Part shown: positions 1 to 5,512 of the stretch, one piece after another
How positions within the stretch are numbered: position 1 is the stretch's first letter
Layout: every line of letters begins with the position of its first letter
NCBI GenBank assembly: GCA_964513415.1
Contig: CAZEMX010000114.1
Span: forward strand, 1 to 6,275
Direction of reading: 5' to 3'
Source of the DNA: Methanomethylicus sp964513415
GTDB taxonomy: Archaea > Thermoproteota > Methanomethylicia > Methanomethylicales > Methanomethylicaceae
Length of the DNA: 6,275 nucleotides
Translations under genes and position numbers: made by a program
The notes under the pieces: generated by a model
Database searches by the model: none
What the model was told of the DNA's origin: nothing
What the model saw: the letters and a program-made list of their open reading frames with translations, nothing else

Positions 1-1
1 C

Positions 2-1018
2 ATCGTCTACGGCAGCCACGACTTCTCGCCCAACGCGGCGTCCATCATAGACATCGTCGAGGCGGCGGGGCTCGTCACGAGGGTCGGGAAACCGTCGGGG
101 GCGGGGGCGGGGGAGAAGCTGATGCCCGAGGTCGTGAAGGACGAGAGGACAGGGGCACTGCTCACGGGGATATCCGGGAGGAGGGGGCTCAGGGAGAGGG
201 ATGCCTTCGAGGCGCTCGACAGGGAGTGGCTGGGCAGGCTTGAGGGGTTCAGGATCTTCGTCTTCCACACCGCCCTCGACGAGATCAAGGGCGAGGACGA
301 GAGGTACGAGTCGATGCCGTCGTCCCTGCTGCCGGAGGGGTTCGACTACTACGCCGGCGGGCACATCCACAGGGTGATCGACATGGACCTGGGCGGGCGG
401 CGCGTCGTCTACCCGGGACCGCTCTTCACTGGGTGGGGGAGCGACCTCGAGGCGACCGCAAGCGGCGTTGCGAGGGGCTTCTTCATGGTCGAGGCGGACG
501 GCAGCGGCAGGGTGAGCAAGGAGTTCATCGAGACCACCCCCTTCAAGGGGGAGCTTATAAGGATCGAGGCGAGGGGCGAGACTGCCGCGCAGCTCAATGC
601 GATGCTGGAGGCGATCACGAGCGAGCACGACGTAGGCGGGAAGGTCGTCGTCCTGAAGGTCAGCGGCGAGATCTCGAGCGGCAGGACGAGCGACATCGAT
701 TTTGCAGGCGCCAGGAGGCGGATCGCCGATGCCGGCGCGATCTACGTCCACCTGAGCAGGAACCAGCTCAGGGCGAGGGAGATGGAGAGCGCCAGCGTCC
801 ACGGGGAGACGACCTCGCAGATCGAGGAGGGGGTCCTCCGGGAGATGGCGGGGGCGGTCAAGGGCAGGAACGAGAGGCTGACCAAGTCCTGCGTCGAGGT
901 CGCGAGGCAGCTCCTTGCGCAGCTACGGTCGCCGAAGCTCGAGGGCGAGACCCAGAGGGACTACGACGCGAGGATGATGGCGGCGGCGAAGGCGGTCCTC
1001 GGGGCGGACGCGGGGTGA
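2..1018 (+). CDS. mre11: Mre11 nuclease, 3' part (N-terminus outside window)
   Basis: This is the C-terminal ~338 residues of the metallophosphoesterase subunit of the Mre11–Rad50 complex, which resects DNA double-strand ends in the cytoplasm/nucleoid. The reading frame is open from base 2, so the first ATG at 122 is internal and not the start; roughly the first 80 residues, carrying the DxH and GD metal motifs, are missing. Visible motifs, in fragment numbering, are GSHD (4-7, the GNHD motif with Ser for Asn), FHTA with His89, and GGHIH with His121 and His123. These are the remaining metal/phosphate-binding signatures of the family. Residues after ~150 form the variable capping and Rad50-binding part, which is Glu/Arg-rich near the end. 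The gene stops 6 nt before rad50, which is the usual archaeal pair. A bacterial-type SbcD is the only serious alternative; the archaeal context favours Mre11. Confidence 0.93.
   Translation: MVYGSHDFSPNAASIIDIVEAAGLVTRVGKPSGAGAGEKLMPEVVKDERTGALLTGISGRRGLRERDAFEALDREWLGRLEGFRIFVFHTALDEIKGEDERYESMPSSLLPEGFDYYAGGHIHRVIDMDLGGRRVVYPGPLFTGWGSDLEATASGVARGFFMVEADGSGRVSKEFIETTPFKGELIRIEARGETAAQLNAMLEAITSEHDVGGKVVVLKVSGEISSGRTSDIDFAGARRRIADAGAIYVHLSRNQLRAREMESASVHGETTSQIEEGVLREMAGAVKGRNERLTKSCVEVARQLLAQLRSPKLEGETQRDYDARMMAAAKAVLGADAG
1012..1018 (+). promoter_or_regulatory. rad50 ribosome binding site overlapping mre11 stop
   Basis: GGGGTGA matches the archaeal anti-Shine-Dalgarno complement (GGAGGTGA) at all but one base and contains the mre11 TGA stop. 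It lies 6 nt before the rad50 ATG, with spacer CCTAGA. This fixes the rad50 start at 1025 and suggests translational coupling of the two subunits. Confidence 0.7.
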
Positions 1019-1024
1019 CCTAGA

Positions 1025-3088
1025 ATGATCCTCAAGGAGCTCAGGCTGAGGAACATAAGGACCTACGAGCATGACACTATCGAGTTCCCGAACGGGATCA
1101 TGCTCTTCGAGGGCGGGATAGGATCGGGCAAGTCGACCATACTCCTTGCTATCGAGTTTGCCCTATTCGGGCTCGGCGAGGAGAGGGGGAACACCCTTCT
1201 GGCGCTTGGGAAGAACGAGGGCGAGGTCGAGCTGGCGTTCGAGGTCAACGGGAAGCGCTACACGGTCCACCGGAAGCTGGTGAGGGCGAAAAGGGGGGCG
1301 GGGGCGCGCTCGGGCGCACACGTGCCTGGCTCCGTCGCGCAGGACGACTGCTGGATAGAGCACGACGGCGTGGTCGACAGGCTCTCGGCGAGGGACATGA
1401 AGGCAAGGGTCCTCTCGGTGCTCGGATTCAACGAGCAGGCAGACCCGAGGGCGAAGAGCTCGATATTCAGGTACGCGGTCTACACCCCGCAGGAGGAGAT
1501 GAAGGGGATCCTCGCGGACCAGGAGCGCCGCCTGCAGACCATAAGGAAGGCGCTGAGGCTCGAGGACTACAAGGTGGCGGGGGACAACGCCCACAAGGTG
1601 GCCATGCAGCTCAGGGGGACGGCGGGGCTGCTGATCGAGAGGGGCAGGGAGGCGGAGGCGATAAACGCCGAGATCAGGAGGGCGGAGGAGGGGCTGCCCA
1701 AGATAAGGGCGGAGGCCGCCGGCATCGAGGAGGAGATCGCGGAGGCGGAGGTCGAGGTGAAGGGCGCGAAGTCCGAGAGCGAGAGGCTGAGCGCTGAGCT
1801 CGAGAGGCTGGCTGGCGAGGCCAAGAAGGCGGAGGAGGCCAGGGCGGACATCGAACGGACGGTCAGGTCCATCGAGTCACTCAGGGCGGAGGTCCGCGCA
1901 GGCGAGGGCCGGCTGAAGGCTGCGGAGGGGCAGCTCGGGCAGCTGCAGGCGGTCAAGGAGCCGTCGCTCACACGCGATGATGCGGAGGACATGCTGAAGG
2001 ACGCGCGCCGGAGGCTGAGCGAGTGCCAGAGGGGGGCGGGGGTCCACGAGCACGACCTCTCCAACTACTCGAGGCTGGTCAGGGAGGGGAAGTGCCCGAC
2101 ATGCGGGCAGCCGACGGACGGGGAGTTCTTCACGAGCAGGCTCGAGGTCGCGAGGGCGCGGGTCGAGGAGTCGAATGCCCTGAGGGGGGAGCTGGAGAAG
2201 GAGATCGATGAGCTGGAGGCCGCGGTGAGGGCGGTGAGGGAGTACGAGGAGGCGGCTGCAAGGCGCCAGCAGCTCAAGGATAGGGTGGAGGAGATCAGGG
2301 ACAGGCTGGCAGCGGCCGGCGAGCAGCTGCTGGGCCTCGAGGCGCAGCTGGAGGAGCTGAAGAGGAGGGGCGAGAGGTCGGAGAGGGCAGAGCAGGATTA
2401 CAGCGCGGTCAGGAGGGAGTACGAGGCGAACGAGGAGAGGCTCGAGAGGGCGGAGGGGAGGGAGAAGGAGCTCATAAAGAGGAGGGCGGCGCTCGGCGGG
2501 GAGGTCTCGAGGCTGGAGTTCGAGATCGGGAGGCTGACGAAGGAGAGGGAGCGCGCGCTTGCCGAGAGGGCGAGGGGCGAGGCACTGCTCGAGGTCTCGG
2601 ACTGGCTGGACGGCTACTTCGCCTCCGCCATCGAGAAGATCGAGCGGTCGATAATGACCTCCGCCAACCGGGACTTCGATGCGGAGTTCGCGAGGTGGTT
2701 CGCCTACCTGGTCGAGGACCCGACCAAGAGCGTGAGGGTGGACGAGGACTTCACCCCGCTCATCAGCCAGGACTCGTACGAGCAGGAGATAGGCAACCTC
2801 AGCGGCGGCGAGAGGACCGCGCTCGCGCTCGCATACAGGCTGGCGCTGAACAAGGTCGTCCAGAAGAACACCGACGTCGACGCGAGCCTCCTGATACTCG
2901 ACGAGCCGACGGACGGCTTCAGCAAGGACCAGATCGCGAAGATGGGGGACCTGCTGAAGGACCTCAACATAAGGCAGGGGATCATAGTCTCCCACGAGAG
3001 GGAGCTCGAGGGCGCGGTGGACCACATATTCAGGGTCAGCAAGGAGGCGGGCAGGTCGAGGGTCACCCCTACCACTGCCAAGGGATGA
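1025..3088 (+). CDS. rad50: DNA double-strand break repair ATPase Rad50 (short form)
   Basis: This is the SMC-like ATPase partner of Mre11; ATP-driven dimerisation and the zinc hook tether DNA ends and control the nuclease. In order it shows Walker A GGIGSGKS (30-37, Lys36), a Gly/Ala/Arg-rich loop (about 88-107), a Q-loop Gln156 in YTPQEE, and coiled coil from about 170 to 356 rich in E/R/A/L. The zinc hook is CPTC (Cys357, Cys360), followed by a return coiled coil to about 530. The signature is LSGGER (592-597), Walker B is LLILDEP (Asp626, Glu627), and the switch His is 657 in IVSHERE. All ATPase elements are intact, so the gene looks functional. At 687 aa it is about 200 residues shorter than P. 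furiosus Rad50 (882 aa); the loss falls equally on both arms around a central hook. It follows mre11 by 6 nt. No nurA or herA follows; the next gene is convergent lpdA. Confidence 0.97.
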   Translation: MILKELRLRNIRTYEHDTIEFPNGIMLFEGGIGSGKSTILLAIEFALFGLGEERGNTLLALGKNEGEVELAFEVNGKRYTVHRKLVRAKRGAGARSGAHVPGSVAQDDCWIEHDGVVDRLSARDMKARVLSVLGFNEQADPRAKSSIFRYAVYTPQEEMKGILADQERRLQTIRKALRLEDYKVAGDNAHKVAMQLRGTAGLLIERGREAEAINAEIRRAEEGLPKIRAEAAGIEEEIAEAEVEVKGAKSESERLSAELERLAGEAKKAEEARADIERTVRSIESLRAEVRAGEGRLKAAEGQLGQLQAVKEPSLTRDDAEDMLKDARRRLSECQRGAGVHEHDLSNYSRLVREGKCPTCGQPTDGEFFTSRLEVARARVEESNALRGELEKEIDELEAAVRAVREYEEAAARRQQLKDRVEEIRDRLAAAGEQLLGLEAQLEELKRRGERSERAEQDYSAVRREYEANEERLERAEGREKELIKRRAALGGEVSRLEFEIGRLTKERERALAERARGEALLEVSDWLDGYFASAIEKIERSIMTSANRDFDAEFARWFAYLVEDPTKSVRVDEDFTPLISQDSYEQEIGNLSGGERTALALAYRLALNKVVQKNTDVDASLLILDEPTDGFSKDQIAKMGDLLKDLNIRQGIIVSHERELEGAVDHIFRVSKEAGRSRVTPTTAKG

Positions 3089-3095
3089 CGGGCGC

Positions 3096-3143
3096 AGGAG
3101 AGGGGAGATGGAGGAAGGGAGGAAAGGAGGAAGGGAGATGGAT
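3096..3143. repeat. Purine-rich tandem octamer repeat in convergent spacer
   Basis: Only two bases (T3109 and T3139) in this stretch are not purines on the plus strand. It contains three adjacent octamers, GGAAGGGA (3113-3120), GGAAAGGA (3121-3128) and GGAAGGGA (3129-3136). Two copies of GGGAGATGGA (3103-3112 and 3133-3142) lie exactly 30 nt apart. A 13-nt perfect mirror repeat centres on 3124. On the lpdA strand it is a pyrimidine tract downstream of the lpdA stop and could act as that gene's transcription end. That role is inference. Confidence 0.6.
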
Positions 3144-3149
3144 TCACCC

Positions 3150-3156
3150 TTTCTTT
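3150..3156 (+). terminator. Possible rad50 terminator (T-rich tract)
   Basis: The tract TTTCTTT lies about 60 nt after the rad50 stop, in the convergent spacer. Archaeal RNA polymerase can terminate on T-rich tracts without a hairpin. This tract is short and interrupted by a C, so the call is weak, but it is the only T-rich candidate before the neighbouring gene. Confidence 0.35.
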
Positions 3157-3185
3157 CGCTCATTACCTACTCCATACTTCCAACA

Positions 3186-3217
3186 AGGGAAGGATGCAGG
3201 GGCGTCACGCCTTCCCT
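3186..3217. repeat. Inverted repeat at the lpdA 3' end
   Basis: AGGGAAGG (3186-3193) and CCTTCCCT (3210-3217) are perfect 8-nt complements around a 16-nt loop. The loop contains the lpdA stop codon and a small nested inverted repeat (GGCG-TCA-CGCC). In the lpdA transcript this would form a stem-loop spanning the stop. No T-run follows on the minus strand, so it is not a classic intrinsic terminator; it may stabilise the 3' end or may be chance in GC-rich DNA. Confidence 0.4.
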
Positions 3218-4623
3218 GAGGCGGATCCGTGGATCGGCCTCCCCAGCGCCGCCTTGGCAGCCTCCATTATAGCCTCGCTAAGCGTCGGGTGGGGGTGCAC
3301 GCTCGAAGCGACCTCCTCGACCGTCATGCTTCTCGACATCGCAAGGGCGCACTCGCTTATGAGGTCCGAGGCGCCTGCGCCTACTATCTGGGCCCCGATG
3401 AGCCTCCCGGTCTTGCGGTCCCCGACAATCTTGACGTAGCCCTCAAGCCTGCCGAGCGTCATCGCGCGCGCCGAGCCGGCGAAGGCGAACCTCCCCGAGA
3501 AGGCGTCGCAGCCCTGGCGCGCCGCCTCTGCCTCGTCGACGCCTACGACTCCCACCTCGGGATCGGAGTAGACGACCGAGGGCAGCGGGGGCATCTCGAA
3601 CGAGCCCCGGGCGCCGCACGCGATCTCGGCAGCGGCAAGGCCCTGCTCCGATGACCTGTGCGCCAGGTAGGGCACGCCGGTGACGTCGCCGACCGCAAAG
3701 ATGCCGCCGACGTTCGTCTCCAGCCTCGAGTTCACCTTAACGAAGCCCTTCCGGTCCAGCTCGACGCCCGCCGCTTCGATGCCGATCGCGTCCGTGTTGG
3801 GGCGCCTCCCGACGGCGACGAGCGCGTACTCCGCATGCAGGTCCGGGGCCCCTTCTAAGGAGACCGCTGCGTGCGGGCCCTCGTTCCTGATGCCGATCAC
3901 CCTGGCCTTCAGCCTCACGTCGACGCCCAGCTTCGCGAGCGAGTCGCGGACGGGGGAGACGACGTCACTCGGCCAGCCTGGCATGAGCTGGTCCATTATC
4001 TCGATTATCGTGATTGTTGTGCCCATCTCCGCGAATGCAGTCGCCACCTCAACGCCGATCACGCCGCCGCCGATTATCGCCAGCGACTTGGGGAGCGCGG
4101 GCAGCCCGAATATCTCGTCGGAGCTGATTATGCGGCTCGCGTCGAACCTCATCCCGGGCAGGTCCATGGGGCGCGATCCCGTTGCGATGACAATTGCATT
4201 GGCGTCAAGGAGCTCGCCGCCGGGAGCGACCTCGACGGACGTGGCGGACCTGAAGCGGGCAGACCCGGCGATCAGGTCGATATTGTTGGACTTGAGGAGG
4301 AGCTCGACCGCCCTCCTGAATCGGTCCATGACGGACCTGTTCCATGCGGCGGTCTTTGGGTAGTCGACGCCCAGCTGTGGGGCGGTTATGCCCATGCGCG
4401 CGCCCTTGCGGACGTCCTTCAGGGTCTTTGCGACAGAGAGGAGCGCCTTCATCGGGACGCACCCCCTGTTCAGGCATGTGCCGCCGAGCAGGCCCTTCTC
4501 CACGAGCGCCACGCGCCTGCCCAGCTGGGCGAAGCGGATTGCGGAGACGTATCCGCCCGGGCCCCCTCCTATGATGACTGCGTCATATGACCTCGATCTT
4601 GATCCTGATCCTGATCGCTCCAT
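3205..4623 (-). CDS. lpdA: Dihydrolipoamide dehydrogenase (E3)
   Basis: This 472-aa FAD/NAD flavoprotein disulfide reductase reoxidises protein-bound dihydrolipoamide to lipoamide, passing electrons to NAD+, in 2-oxoacid dehydrogenase or glycine-cleavage complexes. The FAD-binding GGGPGG is at 19-24. The redox pair Cys50/Cys55 is in GGTCLNRGC. The second Rossmann motif GGGVIGVE (about residue 190) ends in IIE, the acidic end that favours NAD over NADP. The second FAD motif is AVGD, and the C-terminal catalytic HPHPTLSE has His445 and Glu450. Length matches the family (about 450-475). Two oddities are seen: residue 58 after CVP is Met where Ser or Thr is common, and the first 12 residues (MERSGSGSRSRS) come from a GATC-hexamer repeat. 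The absence of a C-terminal Cys pair argues against mercuric reductase. The start is ATG with GGTG 7 nt upstream. No E1, E2 or lipoate gene is in view, so its complex is unknown. Confidence 0.95.
   Translation of the reverse strand: MERSGSGSRSRSYDAVIIGGGPGGYVSAIRFAQLGRRVALVEKGLLGGTCLNRGCVPMKALLSVAKTLKDVRKGARMGITAPQLGVDYPKTAAWNRSVMDRFRRAVELLLKSNNIDLIAGSARFRSATSVEVAPGGELLDANAIVIATGSRPMDLPGMRFDASRIISSDEIFGLPALPKSLAIIGGGVIGVEVATAFAEMGTTITIIEIMDQLMPGWPSDVVSPVRDSLAKLGVDVRLKARVIGIRNEGPHAAVSLEGAPDLHAEYALVAVGRRPNTDAIGIEAAGVELDRKGFVKVNSRLETNVGGIFAVGDVTGVPYLAHRSSEQGLAAAEIACGARGSFEMPPLPSVVYSDPEVGVVGVDEAEAARQGCDAFSGRFAFAGSARAMTLGRLEGYVKIVGDRKTGRLIGAQIVGAGASDLISECALAMSRSMTVEEVASSVHPHPTLSEAIMEAAKAALGRPIHGSASGKA
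4595..4616. repeat. GATC hexamer repeat in lpdA 5' end
   Basis: GATC occurs at 4595, 4601, 4607 and 4613, a perfect 6-nt period made of GATCNN units (CCTGATC/CTTGATC on the plus strand). In the lpdA frame it encodes alternating Ser-Gly and Ser-Arg dipeptides ahead of the Rossmann fold. It probably arose by slippage expansion; a hexamer keeps frame. Confidence 0.75.
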
Positions 4624-4666
4624 TGCAATGCACCGGTTGACTTGGGTACTCGAACGGATAAGATAC
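4624..4666 (-). promoter_or_regulatory. lpdA promoter and ribosome binding site
   Basis: Reading on the minus strand, GTATCTTATCC (4656-4666) is a weak TATA-like box centred about 38 nt before the ATG. GGTG (4631-4634) sits 7 nt before the ATG and matches the archaeal anti-SD. Together they predict a short leader of about 12-14 nt. The 75-nt gap to the upstream gene, with a T5 tract in it, supports a separate lpdA transcript. The TATA call is tentative; the ribosome site is better supported. Confidence 0.45.
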
Positions 4667-4680
4667 GAGTGCCGGGTGAG

Positions 4681-4685
4681 AAAAA
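4681..4685 (-). terminator. T5 tract after the 122-aa gene
   Basis: On the minus strand TTTTT occurs 13 nt past the TGA of the upstream gene, in the context AAAGGTTTTTCTC. Such T-tracts can end archaeal transcripts. It is short, so read-through into lpdA remains possible. Confidence 0.4.
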
Positions 4686-4698
4686 CCTTTGGATGCGC

Positions 4699-5067
4699 TC
4701 AGTAGGACTCGACGACGGTCATGCCGTTGAGCTTTGCGCTTACCGCCGCCTCCTCCGCGACGCCCTCGCCCTCGATCAGGTAGCGGTATACCGAGACGAG
4801 CCGGTCCTTGCGCAGCTCGACCTCCTTCTGCTTCCTGACGCGGAAGCCGCGGCGCCGGAGGCCCCTTGCCATGGCCCGGTAGAGCTTCCCGGGGATGTCC
4901 ACCATGGTCTCGGAGAAGATCACGATCTCGTCCTCGTGCCAGACGACGTCGTCGAGTGCCTCGATCAGCTGGGACCCGAGCGTCGTCTCCCGGTTCTCGG
5001 CAGCCTCCATTGCCTCGTCTATGAGCCGCTTGAGGGACTTCTTACCGTGCTTTGGCAAACGGGGCAC
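4699..5067 (-). CDS. Hypothetical protein, 122 aa, GTG or TTG start
   Basis: I do not recognise this family. The protein is charged and soluble with no signal peptide, membrane segment or cysteine. The N-terminal half is helical in character (KKSLKRLIDEAMEAAENRE, then an acidic ALDDVVWHEDEIVIF). It is followed by a basic patch (MARGLRRRGFRVRKQKE) and a probable beta-hairpin (VELRKDRLVSVYRYLIEG). The basic patch could bind nucleic acid or phosphate, but that is only a guess. No ATG start exists: the longest frame begins with GTG at 5067, while TTG at 5058 (codon 4) has AAAGGTG 5 nt upstream and may be the true start. Minus-strand codons show the G/C third bases and AGG/CGG Arg use of neighbouring genes, whereas the overlapping plus frame has shadow-like composition (His, Leu and Asp rich). 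It lies 75 nt upstream of lpdA; a functional link is unproven. Confidence 0.75.
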   Translation of the reverse strand: MPRLPKHGKKSLKRLIDEAMEAAENRETTLGSQLIEALDDVVWHEDEIVIFSETMVDIPGKLYRAMARGLRRRGFRVRKQKEVELRKDRLVSVYRYLIEGEGVAEEAAVSAKLNGMTVVESY

Positions 5068-5092
5068 CTTTCGATACTATTCTGGGGCGGTT

Positions 5093-5107
5093 GGATTTAG
5101 ACTTTTT
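5093..5107 (-). promoter_or_regulatory. TATA-like element for the 122-aa gene
   Basis: On the minus strand AAAAAGTCTAAATCC lies about 25-40 nt before the GTG at 5067. An A-rich BRE-like half precedes a CTAAAT box, in a local A/T-rich dip within GC-rich DNA. The spacing predicts transcription starting a few bases before GTG 5067, giving a leaderless or near-leaderless message. That favours GTG, in tension with the ribosome site that favours TTG 5058. Confidence 0.4.
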
Positions 5108-5130
5108 GGGCAACATACTGTGGCGAGCCG

Positions 5131-5181
5131 GCAGCAGTGCGCTGAGGGGCAAGGACCTGCCCTGCACTCTGCTCATTTTTT
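5131..5181 (+). other. Imperfect hairpin followed by T6, possible small-RNA 3' end
   Basis: Three stem blocks pair in order: GCAG (5131-5134) with CTGC (5169-5172), AGTGC (5136-5140) with GCACT (5164-5168), and GGGCA (5147-5151) with TGCCC (5158-5162). The loop is 6 nt (AGGACC), with one bulged C and one asymmetric internal loop (GCTGAG against T). T6 follows at 5176-5181 on the plus strand, giving a terminator-like shape. No plus-strand gene lies upstream, since both neighbours are on the minus strand. It could end a short plus-strand RNA beginning around 5070-5120 or block antisense transcription, or it could be a structured RNA read from the minus strand. I recognise no tRNA, SRP RNA or C/D box RNA signature. 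Confidence 0.4.
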
Positions 5182-5188
5182 CCCGTGA

Positions 5189-5201
5189 CCGCCCCGAGCG
5201 G
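5189..5201. repeat. Small inverted repeat after the DUF3795-type gene
   Basis: CCGC (5189-5192) and GCGG (5198-5201) pair around a 5-nt loop, starting 6 nt past the TGA of the Cys-rich gene. On the minus strand there is no following T-run (A6 follows instead), so termination by this stem is doubtful. Confidence 0.25.
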
Positions 5202-5207
5202 CTTGGC

Positions 5208-5450
5208 TCACTGCCCGGCCTTCCCGGATATGTATTGGCAGAAACCGTAGCTTATCGGCCCTGTTTTTGTGGTCTCGCACGGGAACTCCCTGCACTCGAA
5301 GCATAGTTTGACGCCTCTCCTGAAGGCGCAGTCGGCTATCCTGCATAGCTTGTTCTCCTTCGGAATGCAGCCGGCGCTCCCATTAGGGCACGTATTGGCA
5401 ACCATCCGCGGGCACTCTTCACATGCGATTCCGCATACGCCTATTTTCGT
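5208..5450 (-). CDS. Cys-rich DUF3795-type protein with apparent ACG start
   Basis: This small protein of 80 residues has 11 cysteines and the layout of DUF3795: CGIACEECP at 6-14, then CIPKENKLCRIADCAFRRG (28-46), LCFECREFPCE (49-59) and a final FCQYISG. The paired cysteines suggest metal (Zn or Fe-S) binding; the family function is not established. The only ATG (5405) would cut off the conserved CGxxCxxCP. The frame stays open upstream to a TAG at 5487-5489 without any ATG, GTG or TTG. A perfect GGAGGTG (5458-5464) stands exactly 7 nt before ACG at 5448-5450, one base from ATG, which is where family members would begin. So the start is either a real non-AUG codon or a mutated ATG. Third codon positions hold more A/T (about 30%) than in rad50 or lpdA, hinting at transfer or low expression. 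Confidence 0.8.
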   Translation of the reverse strand, partial: TKIGVCGIACEECPRMVANTCPNGSAGCIPKENKLCRIADCAFRRGVKLCFECREFPCETTKTGPISYGFCQYISGKAGQ

Positions 5451-5457
5451 AGAACGC

Positions 5458-5464
5458 CACCTCC
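5458..5464 (-). promoter_or_regulatory. Perfect GGAGGTG ribosome site deciding the ACG start
   Basis: GGAGGTG, the strongest Shine-Dalgarno match in the window, lies 7 nt upstream of ACG 5448-5450 in the frame of the Cys-rich protein. The only other nearby initiator, GTG at 5458-5460 inside the site itself, opens a 13-codon frame ending in TGA. The site therefore points to the ACG. Confidence 0.7.
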
Positions 5465-5485
5465 AATCAATATGCGAGTGCCCAG

Positions 5486-5493
5486 CCTATAAC
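5486..5493 (-). promoter_or_regulatory. TATA-like box for the Cys-rich gene
   Basis: On the minus strand GTTATAGG, preceded by the A-rich CAAAAGCT, lies about 40 nt before the ACG start. A start point about 25 nt downstream would give a leader just long enough to include the GGAGGTG site. It sits after the stop of the upstream membrane-protein gene, so the Cys-rich gene can have its own transcript. Confidence 0.4.
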
Positions 5494-5512
5494 AGCTTTT
5501 GGCATCTGCCGG

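Noticed and set aside
122..124. ATG as the mre11 start
   Set aside because: The frame is open to base 2 and encodes the conserved GSHD motif before this ATG, so the gene begins outside the window.
1877..3163. 428-codon open frame on the minus strand opposite rad50
   Set aside because: It is the antisense shadow of rad50: Leu/Pro/Arg-rich repetitive composition with no domain, produced by purine-rich GC3-biased coding on the other strand.
3085..3219. Short plus frame whose ATG overlaps the rad50 stop (ATGA)
   Set aside because: The overlap looks like translational coupling, but the 44 codons read through the purine repeat and into the lpdA 3' end, giving low-complexity Gly/Arg/Lys sequence. 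More likely chance.
3871..4590. 239-codon plus-strand frame opposite lpdA
   Set aside because: The lpdA motifs on the minus strand are complete and unmistakable. This frame has shadow composition and no recognisable motif.
4642..5100. 152-codon plus-strand frame opposite the 122-aa gene
   Set aside because: It is His/Leu/Asp-rich with no domain. The minus frame has more natural composition and neighbour-like codon use.
5068..5207. tRNA, SRP RNA or CRISPR-like element in the spacer
   Set aside because: There is no T-arm consensus, cloverleaf, SRP core motif or regularly spaced direct repeats; only the hairpin and T6 stand out.
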